A stretch of DNA of 64,000 nt. Source: Ursus arctos. Taxonomy: Eukaryota > Chordata > Mammalia > Carnivora > Ursidae. Numbering within the stretch: the first letter of the stretch is position 1; each line of letters begins with the position of its first letter. Shown here one piece after another: positions 21,531 to 33,526 of this stretch. Below the pieces are notes generated by a model. That model did no database searches and had not been told where the DNA came from. It saw only the letters and a list, made by a program, of their open reading frames with translations. The stretch spans positions 13,778,566-13,842,565 of the forward strand of contig NC_079873.1 of assembly GCF_023065955.2 (NCBI RefSeq), in the 5' to 3' direction. Position numbers and translations under genes: made by a program.

Positions 21531-23450
21531 GCTAGCATTACTTTAATTGACACCATCAATGCTTCCTGGGACCCACTCTGCACGGTGACTACTAAGGACA
21601 GACTGACTTGCAGCCTTAGAATACCTTGAACCCTACTAGCTGAGAACCAGAGCTGCAGAAGCAGCCCAAGTGCTCAGAGCCCAATTCTGAGCTGCTCTGT
21701 GCTAACTTTTCTGCACTAAAAGCACGGACACCTTTGGCTGTTCTTTCTGACTTGAATTAATTTATTAACATGGACAATTTTTTGCTTGGGTCCTGCATAA
21801 ATATCCACGGAAAGAGTCCATTTCACAGGCACTCACAGAGCTGGCAGGGTTGAGAGAGAGCAGGAGGGGGAAGCTAGCTTCACAGAGCAAGAGGAGCAGG
21901 ACTTTCAGCGGCCTTCGTCCCTGGAGCCCCACAGGCGGCCCTCGTCCGTGTGAGTGGGTGTGGGCGTGGGAGGGAGATGAAGTGGGGACCTGGCACGACA
22001 CAGGCCGAGAGACCTGGGAAGCTGGGGTACTTGGCACCTGGCCAGAGGAAACCGCCAGCACCACAGCACCCCTTCTCTCTTTGTACCCTTGGATGTTTTG
22101 TTGGTTTGTGGAGGAGGAAGGCCTGGGATTTCTGCCATTTCCCCAGTCACACCAGATTCTTTATTGGACAGGTTCCTGTGGATTTGCCTTTAGGGGAGCT
22201 CATCATCTATGGCTCGAGGGTCTGGGCCAGCTTTCCCTTCGTGCCCTCCATAACTGATTTTCGAGGCAAAGACTGCCCATTTATAGTATCCTCCCCTCTA
22301 CCAACCACTGAAGTTTCACTGCTAGCAAGCTTTTGCTTTGTGTTCAACATTACTGATCTCTTTCTGGGTTCCTCTCCAAAATACTGATCTGTCTAAAGAC
22401 TTTGGGACACTGCCACTTTGGAGTGGACTGATCACAACACTTTCTACACAGAAGAGGCACCAGCACCTACAGTGGGACATTTCCTGTCCATGATTCAGGT
22501 GGAAACCCTAACCCTGTCAACCAGCGTTGTCATCAAGCCCACACACCTGGGGGGAGGGGTGGCTGCAGTGGGGAGGATGTTTGTCAACTCGAGTTCTAAT
22601 CAGCAAGACGGTTCCCAGAGTGCTACCGGAGTTCCAGTTATCTCTTCATTTCCATCAGTACTTGAGGCTTGACTACACAGCACAGGGAATATTAGAACTC
22701 ACAGGTGGTAAAATGGGTAGCTTGCTAATTAGCATGAGGACCGTAAGAAATGGGTAAAATAGTGGCATTTGAGATATACGGATTAGCGAAAACATTTTAG
22801 AGGTGCTCCCTGCCTTGTGTACGTAGGGCTGAAGAAGTCAGGAAAGCACATAGCCAGCACCCCCAGGATGGTTCTGATGCTTCCCACCAAGCTGGCCCCA
22901 TGCCTGCCAATTGGTTTTGGAGGATTTCCAGTTGCCTTGCCAAAATTCTGCCTTGGAAATACTGTTTTATCTGCATCGAGTGGAGCTTTCATACCATGTG
23001 TGGTCACAGCAGCAGAAAAGACAAGCAGCTGGGACTTCCTAGAACAGGCTTATGAACTGGTCTGTGCCTGCTGGCTACTTACATGTTAGTTTCTCACTGG
23101 CTGTGTGTGCCCACGCAGGCGCAGAGCACAATTTGCCCGGAGGCTGGTCCTAGGGCTGTCACAATGTGGTTCTGAGCTCTCTGTGTAGGAGCCCCTCCCT
23201 TCTCCACTCTGGCTCTCTTGCCTGCCTCCTTCTCTTGCCCTGCCTTGCCTCTCTGGGGGCTCTGGCCTTCAGCTTGCCCTGTGACAGCCTGTAGACAATG
23301 CCCTCAGGGTTCGAGGCAGTGCTTGAGGGACAGGGATGATGAGCAGAAACCTTCCGTCCATAAAAATGTAACACTTGGCTTCCCCTCTCACAGGACCTTT
23401 TCAGTGTCTGAGCTGGCATTGACTGACATGCTTGAAAATTCTTAAAATTG
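21531..23450. other. Unique intronic sequence, nothing recognised
   Basis: Open frames of up to 145 codons (21950-22387) overlap frames in other phases and show no domain, so they are not annotated as genes. No named repeat was seen. Confidence 0.45.
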
Positions 23451-23454
23451 TCCT

Positions 23455-24350
23455 TTAAAATAAAAAACTAAGGGATCCTATCACATCCATTAGAACAACT
23501 AAAATAAAAAAGACCAACACCAAAAGTTGGAGCAACTGGAGTGCTCATACACTGCTGGCTGAATGGTATAGTCACTTTGGAGAACTGTCTGGCAGTCGCC
23601 AATGAAGTTAAACAACTGTCCACCCTCTGGCTCATCAATTCCACTCTTAGGTATCTTCCCCAAAGAAATGAAAACATAGGGGCACCTGGGTGGCTCAGTC
23701 AGTTAAGGGTCTGCTTTCGGCTCGGGTCATGATCTCTGGGTCCTGGGATCAAGCCCCACATCAGGCTCCCTGCTCAGCGGGGAGTCTGCTTCTCCCTCTG
23801 CCTGTCCCTCCCCCCGCTCATGCGCGCTCTCTCTCTCTCTCTGTGTCAAATAAATAAATAAAACCTTTAAATAAAAAAAAAAGAAATGACAACATATAGT
23901 CACAAGAAGAGTTGTACACAGATGTCTGGCCATAAAAGGCATGAAGTGGAAACCCAAATGTCTGTCAACAGATGAACAGATAAACACAGTGTGCAACACC
24001 CACACAGTGGACTTCTACTCAGCAATGAAAAGCAGTGAACTCCTGCCACATACAACAACATCCCTGAGTCTCAGAAACAGTGTGTCTAGTGAAAGAAGCC
24101 ACACACAAAAGTGTACATGCTATAAGATTTCATTGACACAATATCCAAAAACAGGCCCAAAAAATGTATGATACAAATCAGACAGTGGTTGCTATAGGGG
24201 AGGGGGAGGGAAAAGGACTTTTCTGGGGTGACAGGTATGTTTTATAGCCTCTTCGAGACAGCGATTACACGGGTACACCAAATTCTCAAACCTGATTCAT
24301 TTGACCACTTAAGAATCATTTGATTTTAATTACCCTTGATTTAAGGAGAA
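23455..24350 (+). mobile_element. L1M 3' fragment interrupted by a SINE
   Basis: Two blocks (23455-23678 and 23897-24350) carry the common old L1 3' order: AGGTATCTTCCCCAAAGAAA, then AAACCCAAATGTCTGTCAAC, AGATGAACAGATAAACA, GTGAAAGAAGCCACACAC and ACAGTGGTTGCTATAGGGG. The SINE at 23679 splits it. Confidence 0.85.
23679..23879 (+). mobile_element. CAN-SINE inserted in L1M
   Basis: Full SINE head, CT tract and AAATAAATAAATAAAACC tail. Flanked by a 17-bp target duplication, AAAGAAATGAAAACATA (23662-23678) and the same with one change (23880-23896). Both copies are L1M sequence, so the SINE is younger than the L1. Confidence 0.96.
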
Positions 24351-24994
24351 AAAGACTGAAAGTACTATCAAACTACAAAAAGGAAAAAACACCACCCAAA
24401 GTGGTACTGTGTGTGAGCACTGTGACTTCGACCAATTCTGAGCGTAGTCGAGGGAGCGGAGACGGAGCAGAGGCTGGCTGATGGGGGCGGGCACTCCCCA
24501 GGACACCTGCCAAGGCCCTTTACCTCAGGTATAAACAAAGGAGGCAGCAACCGTCAGCTCCCAAATAAATGCTCAATGAAATAAAAGAACAGAGGCCCCA
24601 AGGAAAACTGGCCCAAGAGTGTGGGATAGCTATCAGGCTTTGGGCCAAAACCACTTTTCAGGAAATGCCAATATTTTTGTGTTTGGGAAAGGGGAGGGAG
24701 TTTAAGGCGAGCAAAAGCCAAAACGTGTTGGTCTTTGGATAACAACTGCTGCCCAACTGAGGGGCCCTGTGGGAGAGGCTTCAAAATGCTGCTACTGAGA
24801 CTTCCTCTGCGGCTCTCTGGGGTGGGGCACCCAAAAAAATCCCTGTTGGAGCAGAAATTGGAAGTTCCTTAAGGGCAAAGATCTCCTGTTTGGCACAGTG
24901 GAGAGGAATCTCCTATTTCCCTAGTAAGAGGCTGCGGCAACACTCCCATTTGCTGTGTTCAGCCCTCAAACAGCCCAGGGAGGCTTTATGGTGT

Positions 24995-25170
24995 TCTGAC
25001 AGAGGCACGGGCTCATGAATCAGGGCTGCCCCAGATCCTTGCTCTGCCCCTTCAGAACTGTGTGGCCTTGGAAAAGGGACTCAGCCTCTCTGAGCTGCAG
25101 TTTCCTTGCCTGTGAAATGGGGTGGGGCGCCCACTGCTGGTGAAATGCACACTGCCTGATAACCCAGTAA
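24995..25170 (+). mobile_element. MIR SINE
   Basis: CTCTGCCCCTTCAGAACTGT, GTGTGGCCTTGGAAAAGGGA, GCAGTTTCCTTGCCTGTGAA and ATGGGGTGG follow the MIR consensus in direct orientation. Confidence 0.8.
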
Positions 25171-25354
25171 ACGTTCAACCTAGAATCTCATCTGGGCTGC
25201 AGAGGTCTTTCTGGTCATCTCTGCCCATCTCTCAGCTGGAGGAGGAGTCCCCTCGCGCTGAGCTAGCGTTCACTGTAAAATTTCTGGATCTCAGGCGCAC
25301 AGAGTCTGTATAATCATAATCTTCAGTTCATGACACTATTCCATGCATGGCTCG

Positions 25355-25510
25355 CTTGTCTTTAAAACTTTATTTTGAAAACGGTTTTATTTTTAAGATT
25401 ATACAATTTAAAACAACAAAATAAATACCCATGAAGACATCACCCAACTCAACATGTAGGTCTGTTGGACTTTCTATTGTATTCCATTAGTTCCTTCATC
25501 TACCGACCCG
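25355..25510 (-). mobile_element. Old L1 3' fragment
   Basis: AAAACTTTATTTTGAAAACG, ATTATACAATTTAAAACA and CCATGAAGACATCACCCAAC resemble the reversed L1M 3'UTR phrase 'ttttattgaggtataattgacatac...acccatgaaaccatcacc'. Weak match. Confidence 0.4.
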
Positions 25511-25707
25511 TGCACCAGCATCCTAGTGTCTTATACCTTCTGGCGCTGCTAAGCACTACGAAGGAAGTAAATGAGGGGAAACGAGGTGGGGAAGACACTA
25601 CTTCAGGGAGGGCAATCGGGGAAAACCTGTCTGAGGTGGAGTCGCTTGAGCAAAAGCCCTGAAAGACAGGAGGCACCACGGTAGAGCGCATTCCAGCGTT
25701 CCAGGAC

Positions 25708-25748
25708 CCGTGCGCGTGTGCGCGAGTGTGCGTGCCCGTGCTTGCGTG
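25708..25748. repeat. GTGCGC-rich purine-pyrimidine alternation
   Basis: A short degenerate GTGTGC/GTGCGC run contains seven or more CpGs in about 40 bases. CpG-rich alternation favours Z-DNA. Confidence 0.75.
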
Positions 25749-25834
25749 AAGAGGGAGGGAGAGAGTTTGAGTGTAGGAAAGAAAAGCAAGGAACTAGATC
25801 GCACACAGCCTTCTCATTTTCATTTTACTAGTGC

Positions 25835-25935
25835 AACACATTTTACAGATGAGGAAACAGAGGTTCACAAAAGGTGTCTTGCCTCAGGCCGCACGTCTAG
25901 TCGGGGGCAAGACTACAGTTAGAATTCTGTCTTCT
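25835..25935 (-). mobile_element. MIR fragment
   Basis: CATTTTACAGATGAGGAAAC followed by AGAGGTTCACAAAAGGTGTC is reversed MIR core. Confidence 0.75.
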
Positions 25936-26619
25936 CTGTTCAAGGCTGTGTGCGTCTTCCGTAATGATGTGTTGGCCCTCTGGGCCTTCAAATGGTTTGA
26001 ATTCCACAAAATGCCTCTGAGTGGCTTTCAGGTAATGAGGTGACAAATAGTATATTGAAATGGTGTTCTTCCAAGCAGAAGTTCTTTGCCACAAAAAAGA
26101 TTATTTGAAGACTAATAAGGATTCTGACATTCTTTTATGGCCTGGGACCATGTCGAAATCCATGTGAATATTTCCAAGTTCTTTTCTTATCATAGGTGAT
26201 ATTTTACTCTCAAGAGAAAAATCAAGGATATGCTAGTGGTGTTCTTTGAAATTTAAGCTGGGTGCTATGATTATATAAGCAGAAAAAAGAATTTTTCTTA
26301 ATAGCCTAAAAATAACTGAGAAATATACAAGTAGTTAATTAATAATTTTACACATATTTTAATGCCATTCCTTTGGTTTGGTAACTGACAAGAATTTTTA
26401 TTCCTAATAATGTAGATGGAAATATTAAGGCCAGGGTTTAAAGGCTCACATACCCCCTTTCTTTTGAAACTCTGAGCCCGGTCCAAGATAAAACCAGGAG
26501 ACAGAGCCGTGACTAAAGACATTACAGTAAGTCTGACCTGCATTCCCTACTAAACCTTCAGGGTAAATGGATTTCTCAAATCTGTTTTCCACTTTGACCG
26601 GCTAATCCCTTCCTTCCAG

Positions 26620-26917
26620 GAGGAGATTTCAGCCGCTCCACTCTGCGCCTCGTCTATGGCAACAGACCCACGTGCTGTTTCCATCCCGCACCCCCACACC
26701 GGGCTCTGCTACAACTGCAGAAATGATGACTCAAGAGCTCACAATTACCAACTTCCGAGAGCCTCTGACTTCCCCCAGGAGAATAAGCAGATGAGAAGTT
26801 CTATGTATTTTCAAAGAGATGAATTCAGGCTGTTTCTCTGCCCAGGCTTCTCTCGGTCTGGAGGACAATTCCAAAAGCATGCAGACGGGAGAGTGCTAAT
26901 GGCAGGGCTCGGCGCAG
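26620..26917 (+). other. Candidate non-coding or uncharacterised exon
   Basis: On the plus strand, TCCCTTCCTTCCAG ends at 26619 and a near-ideal donor, GCGCAG|GTAAGA, lies at 26915-26923, framing 298 repeat-free bases. An ATG at 26656 opens a frame that crosses the donor, but its product is not recognised. It would be antisense to RAI2. This is splice-signal evidence only; chance pairing is possible. Confidence 0.25.
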
Positions 26918-27239
26918 GTAAGAACCATCTGCTTTCAGTTACTCCAGCTGTGTCTCACCAGACCCACACAGCTCTGTCCAGTGGATGCAACCAAAGTGAC
27001 TCAAACTGTTGGCTGAGAAGCCAGGGGATGACTCCTCGCTAAGCCCTCTGTCCCAAGCTGCTCCTCGCCACTGGGTAAGCGTCGGGACGCCAGGAGACCT
27101 CACAGGTGTACCCTCACTCATCCGCCCTACTTCTCATATGAGAAAGAAAATACAGCGCAGAGGCACAGCAAATCCAAACCCTTCTGACTTGTAGAGAGGA
27201 GCCCTACTTGATGAAATAGGGGGGAGATGCCCCACGGAC

Positions 27240-27427
27240 CGGCTGTGGGGCAGGAGCAAGTTTCTTAACCTCTCTATGCCTCAGTGTCCTCATCTGGGCA
27301 ATGCGGATGCTCACAGTACTTATGCCGCAGGGTTGTTTGTCAAAGGGAGGAAGAGCTACCACGCAAGACATTTAGAATAGCTCCTGACACACAGTAAGCA
27401 CTCCATAGGGGTTGGCAATTATTACTG
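27240..27427 (+). mobile_element. MIR SINE
   Basis: AGCAAGTTTCTTAACCTCTC, TGCCTCAGTGTCCTCATCTG, GCCGCAGGGTTGTTTGTC and GACACACAGTAAGCACTCCA follow the MIR order. Confidence 0.88.
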
Positions 27428-27439
27428 AAAAGACAGGGA

Positions 27440-27634
27440 GGGGCACCTGGATGGCTCAGTCGGTTAAGCAGCTGCCTTAGGCTCAGGTCATGATCTCAGG
27501 GTCCTGAGATTGAGCCCCATGTCTGGTTCCCTGCTCAGTAGGGAGTCTGCTTCTCCCTCTCCCTCTGCCCCTCCTCCTGCTCCTCCTCTCCTCCTCTCTG
27601 TCTCACTCAAAAAAAAAAAATTAATCTTAAAAAA
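27440..27634 (+). mobile_element. CAN-SINE with target duplication
   Basis: SINE head GGGGCACCTGGATGGCTCAG, CT-rich tract and A-rich tail. Target duplication AAAAGACAGGG (27428-27438) and AAAAGATAGGG (27635-27645). It sits next to the end of a MIR. Confidence 0.95.
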
Positions 27635-28009
27635 AAAAGATAGGGGGCCAAAGGACCCTCACTATGGAAGGCTAAATAAGGTGAGAATTTCGTTTTAAAC
27701 TATAAATAATAAATAAAATGAAAAAGAGGTGGCTTTTCTTCTCAGCATTTTTAAGCTTGGTAGGGTACTGGCCTTCCATGGCCCACAGTGGCCAAAATGT
27801 ACAGGGGGACCATAACTGCCATCAAATCTGAAGTGACAAGTATAAGGTCAAGAGCAGAGGCAGTGGGGACCCAATGGAGGGTTTTTGTTAGGACAGAACT
27901 CCCCAGGATAAAGGGTTGTGGAGGGACAATCAACTCAGGCTGCACAGCTTTGAAGGATCTCGATACCTAGGCCACACGTAGAGCAATAAAATTACAATCT
28001 TCCACAGCT

Positions 28010-28080
28010 GGCTTGGGCATTAAGCATTTGCTAGAGCTCCTTAGGTGATTCCAATGTGCACCCAGGGCTGAGAACCCCAC
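28010..28080 (+). mobile_element. MER5-type fragment
   Basis: AGCTCCTTAGGTGATTCCAA, then TGTGCACCCAGGGCTGAGAA, resembles the end of a MER5 element. Short. Confidence 0.45.
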
Positions 28081-28279
28081 CTCCAGGTCTGGATCCCCTT
28101 CCTCCCAACATGAATGAGGGCTTATCCTGGTCAGTCCTCAAGAGGCCCAAACACACAGCCTCAATTCTCTTCCCAGAGACAGAGAAAACCCACCGAGCCC
28201 CATCCAGGGCAGGAATTGGTTATTATTTGTGTAGGAGTCCACAGTGCCTGGGCTACAGTCTTGGCGCTGAATCAGTAAG

Positions 28280-28322
28280 GGAATGAATAGATAAATGGAT
28301 GGATGGACGGGTGGATGAGTAC
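28280..28322. repeat. (GGAT/GAAT)n degenerate tetranucleotide
   Basis: AATGAATAGATAAATGGATGG and following GGAC/GGGT units. About 40 bases. Confidence 0.8.
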
Positions 28323-28369
28323 AAACAGCACCATAGCAAATGTCTGCTGAAACGGAAGTAAAATTAGTT

Positions 28370-28465
28370 TAAAAAAACTTTCTGAAGGGCAACTTAAAAG
28401 CATTCATACCCACTGACCCAGAAAATCTACTGCTTGGAATCACCCCAAGACAATGCAGGCCCTGG
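28370..28465 (+). mobile_element. L1M short fragment
   Basis: AAAAGCATTCATACCCACTG, then ACCCAGAAAATCTACTGCTT and GGAATCACCCC, follows the old L1 phrase 'cataccctttgacccagcaattctacttctaggaat'. Confidence 0.6.
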
Positions 28466-29139
28466 CTGGATTTTCTCCCAAGTGCCTGCAGTTCTGATTG
28501 AAGAGAGATCCATGGGCGAAGCAAGTGAAAGGGCGGACTCCACTGCCATGGGGGAGGGTACCCCCGGACAAGGCCGCTATTTTTTTTTTCTTTCATTAAG
28601 GTTCAGGATTTGCACAGACTTTCAGATAAGAACTCATCTTAGACCTCAGAGTTCAGGGGCAGAGACACCACGGACACTCTTCTAGATAGGAGCAAGATTA
28701 CAGGAAGGTCCTGACAGCCAACGCCTGAGCTATTAAAAAGCCACAGTAAGGCAGTGCCCACTGCCTGATGTCAGATTTTGAGCAGAGCAGCCCTCTTTTG
28801 GCCCCCACCTCCCCAGAATGAGTTAACTGCAAAATGTGCCCCCAAGTGGTTAGTGACCAGACCCAATCCTGCCAGCTGGTTAGAACAAAGGTGCTAGCAT
28901 TCTGGAGCCTTGTCCAATACACCGAACATGGGTATTTAACATGGGGGACTTAAAACCTTCCCTTTCTGAAAATGGGATGGATTCGCCTTTGAGTCCATCT
29001 TGAAGCCACAATACATTAGGGTAAATCCATTTGTCAAGAACCCAGGCCTGCCTCTCAGGACAGGGTCTCTGCCATGCAGGTGATGGGGGACCTTCTTCAC
29101 TGCACACGTAACAGCATAAAAATGAAGGGACTCCGAGCT

Positions 29140-29570
29140 AGAGGCTGGAATTAAGAGAAACGAATTTTGTCAATATGCCTTTAAAAATTAGTCAAACTAC
29201 CTCATCTGAAATTATTAAATGTGTTTGTATGTGTGTGGACTTCTTGGTACTTAAGAGAAAATAGAATCATCTTTACATTTTAAAACATTCCCTGGGTAAG
29301 ACCACTTATAAGAAGCTTAGTCCAGAAAAAATATTATTCTTGTGTTACAAAATCAAAGCAGCATAGGAAAAAAAAAATCAAAGGGAATGATCAGTCAGAA
29401 AAAATGTCAGGGTTCCAAAATGCCGCGGGAGACCGCATAAAAAGCACGGTAATATTTAAGCTTGTGCTAAACATACTTTTTTCTACAGTCACTTTTCACC
29501 AAGTGTAAGTTTATATATGCTTTGTCCAATGCCTCTTTAAGGATTTATTCTGAGTGATCTGCCATTCTGG
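29140..29570. other. Repeat-free AT-rich block, possible conserved element
   Basis: About 430 bases without recognisable repeat. It contains a run with four CpGs (ATGCCGCGGGAGACCGCATA) inside AT-rich sequence, which is unusual where unconstrained CpGs decay. No open frame of note. Confidence 0.35.
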
Positions 29571-30105
29571 GGCTTAAAAGTGCAGGCAAGGTTACGGAGA
29601 CACGTGGACTTTGGAAGTGCAAGGCCACACAGAGGACAGCCATCAGAACAGGGCACGGAGGAGGCGGAGGTCATCCCCTCTGAGCCCTGCATGGCTCACA
29701 GGCTGTGTGTGGCGGGGCTGGCACCATCCCCCAACTGGAAAATCACCAAAGTGATTGATGGTGGGCACACAGGGGTGGAAGACATTACCACCACCACTAG
29801 CTTCATGACCACTGCAGTGAGCCTTTTACGGAAGACAGAATAAAACCAAGAAACTCCCTGAAGACTGACAAAGCAGTGATAAGAAATATGATCAGATTAT
29901 TGATCCCTTCAAATGAAAATGCCTATTCCTTGGGAAGATTGTATGTTCTAAAATCAAAAGACGGAGCACAGCTGCTGCCCACTCCTCCACCGCCGCTGCT
30001 CTCGCGGGGGTCACACCGACCCCCACGCGGCCAGATCCACCCAGAGAGTCTCTCAGCCCTCATCTTACTCATCCCAGCAGCATTCCACACAGCTGACCGC
30101 TTCTT
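29571..30105. other. Unique sequence, nothing recognised
   Basis: Contains a GC-rich patch around 29980-30040 with several CpGs. Open frames on both strands are unremarkable. Confidence 0.4.
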
Positions 30106-30109
30106 CCTT

Positions 30110-30660
30110 CTTTTCAAACATAACGTATATTGCTTTACTCAGCTGCATAAAACTCGCCAATGGCTTCTCATCATACTAGAGTAAAAGCCAAGCCCTACAA
30201 AGCCCCATCTGACCTGGCCCCACTTTAACCCTTTCCAATCCTGTTCCTACTACCACTTTCTTCCTTCAACAGAATACTTCTTTTCCCAGAAGCTACTAAG
30301 CTCTTTCCTGCCTCAGGGCCTTTGCACTGGCTGTTTCCTCAGCTTGGAATGACCTTCCCACAGCTGGTTCCTTCTCAGCCTTTGAGTCTCAAATCAAAAT
30401 AGCCTCCTTAGAGAAGATTCCATGACCATCCGTAAACCCCCACCTCCATCCAGTGATTCTCCCTCACATCAATCTGTGTGTCTTTCCTTCAGCAACTATC
30501 CCATTTGCAAATTATCTTTTTTCCCTCTGTTTACTGTTTACAGTCTGTCTTCCTCCATCCTGTCTGGAATGTAAGCTCCTCCTCTGCCATGTTCATTGCC
30601 GTATCCCCAACAACTGGACTAATGCTCAGTCCACAGACAGTGCTCAACGAATATTCATTT
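30110..30660 (+). mobile_element. L2 LINE 3' end
   Basis: AATGGCTTCTCATCATACTA, CCCATCTGACCTGGCCCCAC, TTTCCTGCCTCAGGGCCTTT, GCACTGGCTGTTTCCTC, TGGAATGTAAGCTCCTC and TGCTCAACGAATATTCATTT occur in the known order of L2-type 3' ends. No intact reverse transcriptase frame. Confidence 0.75.
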
Positions 30661-30665
30661 GTAAG

Positions 30666-30818
30666 AAGGTAGGGAGAACAGAAGGGAGGGAAGAAGGAAA
30701 AGGAAGAAAGAGGGAAGGAGGGAGGGGGGAGTAAAAAGAGAACGAGGGAGGGAAGAAGAAAAGGAAGCAAGGGAAGGAAGGAAGGAAAAGAACAAGGGAG
30801 GAAGGAAGGGAGGGAGGA
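30666..30818. repeat. Polypurine (GGAA/GGGA)n tract
   Basis: About 150 bases of G/A-only sequence follow an L2 tail. Mirror symmetry makes triplex DNA possible. Frames through it are low-complexity artefacts. Confidence 0.95.
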
Positions 30819-31264
30819 CAGTGTTCCTGACTAGGGTACTCAAAGAACGGTATACCTCAAATTCCTCACAGAGGTGCCTCCAAATTTTGGATGATGGTTC
30901 CATTGATTTTGGCCATAGCTGAGGCTATACAGAGTTGAGTCACTGTCAAACAGAATGTTGAGTTGATGGCAAGGTGAAGTTGCCTTCAACTGATGACAAG
31001 TAAGAAAGCACTGCACAGGGTGCTAAGGCTGGATGGTGTGTCTGATGGGGTGTTGAGAGCTTTCCTCTGGGACTATGTACGACAGCCTGGCCGGGGCACT
31101 GCTCCTTACTAACTTCCCCACTAACTTACACAGCTAAGTTACTGTTGGCTCATGGCCAAACTCCGAGCACCTGGGAGGTAAGAATGGGGCTTTGGTCAGC
31201 ACCCAATAACATTTGGTGAATGGCTCTATTTAACAGAGGTTCTTCAACCAGATTATTTATGTTT

Positions 31265-31465
31265 TATTTACAAAACACTTCTACGAAGTACTTATGTGCT
31301 GGTAAGCTTTCAAATATTTATAAATATTCAATCCTCACAAACCCTGTGAGGGAGATGCTACTATCACTACTTTACAGATAAGAAAACCAAGGCATGAAAA
31401 GAATGGGCCACTTGCTACTCCGTGGCAGAGCTGGGGTCCAAACGAGGCCACGGCACTGCACACTG
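31265..31465 (-). mobile_element. MIR SINE
   Basis: GAAGTACTTATGTGCTGGTA, AATATTCAATCCTCACAAAC, CCTGTGAGGGAGATGCTACT and ACAGATAAGAAAACCAAGGC match reversed MIR. Confidence 0.82.
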
Positions 31466-31668
31466 AGGACAGGCGGAGGGAGGCGTCATGAAAACGGTAA
31501 ATGGGAACGTTGGAGACTTACTCCTTAAAGGAACCCTGAGTGGCGAAAACTCACACTCCACTGGCCTGAGGGAGGGTGGCGGGAGTGGGGACTACCGGGG
31601 TCCTGCCAGCATTTCCAGCCCAGGGTTCCTCCCCCAGCCACAGATCTCTCCTTCCCTTCCTGTTGCTA

Positions 31669-31893
31669 CTATAGCTCTCAACTGGTGCAATTCTGTCCCT
31701 GCTGCGAAGGGGACATCTGGCAATGGCTGGTGGACATTTTCTGTTGTCACAACTCGGGGAAGGGGGTTTCTATTGGCAGCCAGTGGGTGGAGGTCATGGA
31801 TGCTGTTAAACATCCCGTGACGCACAGGACAGTCCCAATGACCAAGAATGATCTCCTCCCAAATGCCGGAAGTGCTAAGGGTGAGTAACCGTG
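31669..31893 (-). mobile_element. MER20 (hAT-Charlie) DNA transposon
   Basis: CTATAGCTCTCAACTGGTGC, GGACATCTGGCAATGG, TGCTGTTAAACATCCCGTGA and AAGTGCTAAGGGTGAGTAACC align with reversed MER20 over essentially full length. Confidence 0.82.
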
Positions 31894-33510
31894 GTGGTCC
31901 AGAGACCAACTTTCCTAAAGTTAATGAAAATGGTGGTGAGGCCAGCAAGGAGGGTCCGTCTGGGAATCCCTGAGAAATGTCAGCCTGGATCCTGCTTCAC
32001 CTCTCCAAGATCTCAAGGGCAGAAGGCAAGAGCCTTCCCTCACACTGCTTTTTGCTCCTGGCACCACGGCGACTCCCTCCTGCCCCGACACACGTGGGCA
32101 CATGGCGCACAGAAGAGGCTGCTAATACGCAATTCCTGTGGCAGCTTCCTGAGATGCTCGGCTCAGAAGTTCATATTCCTCGAGCCCTTTTTCTTAATCA
32201 CATTCTACAGATGAAGGGAAACCCGTGTATAATTCAGAAATGAGTGGTCCTACCTTCGATTGCTTTCAAGCACGCCAAATCAGAATAGAACTGTGCTATT
32301 CCTCCAAGAAGATGATGGAGGTCTCTGGAGCAGTGAGTGGGCCTTGTGAGCCCAGCTGCTGCTGTACTCCAACCTGGACCCCATGGCAGCACCAGGAAAA
32401 ATTTAAAATGCTCTTGATGATAAAAAGAAGACAACTCAGGATCAGATTTGGGGTGGAAGAGAGTGGGGCAACTGGGTGATGTAGAAAATTCCGAAGGCCC
32501 CATTGAATGCTGGCTCTGCGACCTGGGACGATCACCCCACCTCTCCCTCTTGTGATACGGGGTTTGCGACATCCCCGCAAAGACGCCGTGAGGGTCAGCA
32601 GGGGATGCTGTAAAAGGGCCTCTCACAGTGTGTAGGGGAGAGTAGAGCCTTGTCCAATTTCTACTTGCTCACTCAGCGACCTTCATCCTTTTATTCTATT
32701 TTCACCATTTATCCTTTTACCCATCCTGACACCCGAGGGATCCAAAAGCTATTTATGGCCCCAGCCCACCGACCCAGCAGCAGTCAGCTGTCCTGAACAC
32801 TCCACAGAATAATAAGAAGCAAGATCAACCTTAAGAAGCACTGTATGTGAGTTGATTTGAAGTCATCTGAAGGAACCATAGTTGACTGGACTTTAAAATT
32901 GGGCTTCAGCTAATGAATAAACCTACAGTCCAGAGTAAACGGCACTTGCCAAGATGTTGTTTCACGGCCGTCTGTGTGGCAGAAAATTGTCTGGGATGGT
33001 ATGGAGAAATGGACCCAGCCAGTAGTTCTCAAACTGGGCTAATCATCAAAATCCCCAGAAGGAAGGTCACTCTCTTAGAGTTAAACTATGAAATGAGCTC
33101 AGAGAAAAACAGAACCAGGCATTGTCACCCTAGAGAGACAGATGGACCCTCAGTCAAAAAGACCAGCCATAACCTGATTACAAGTACTAATAACGTGCCT
33201 GAAGACAGAATGACTCTGTCACAGGGGGTCGTCGGCTCTGGAAGCACAGGAAAGGGGGAATCAGCAACAGAGACAGACCGCGCGCTCCTGAGCAGTGTCC
33301 TCCGTGTGTTCTCTGAGCACCCGGACTCTCTGCCCGGCACCCAACAGCCTGACCCAGCACATCTGACAGCGCCCAAGGCTGCAAAGGTCCCAAACTCCCC
33401 CCAGGTGATTCTGAGGTCAGTGGAACTGGATTTAGGAACCTCTTGGCAAGACTTCTAAATTGTGTGGAGCAATTTACCAAGTGCCAGGCACTAACCCGTG
33501 ATCCTTAAAT
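31894..33510. other. Mostly unique sequence with MER5-like traces
   Basis: GCCAGTAGTTCTCAAACTGG (near 33018) and CCCAGGTGATTCTGAGG (near 33400) look like the ends of a MER5-type element stretched by other sequence. A 181-codon open frame (32913-33458) crosses these and is not credible. Confidence 0.4.
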
Positions 33511-33526
33511 TGTCTCCAAAATCCTT

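Noticed and set aside
21950..22387. 145-codon plus-strand frame
   Set aside because: Overlaps equally long frames in other phases and on the other strand. No features.
30110..30660. Protein-coding remnant in the L2-like segment
   Set aside because: Only 3' terminal L2-type sequence is present and no reverse-transcriptase frame is visible.
32913..33458. 181-codon plus-strand frame
   Set aside because: Crosses MER5-like repeat traces and shows no domain.
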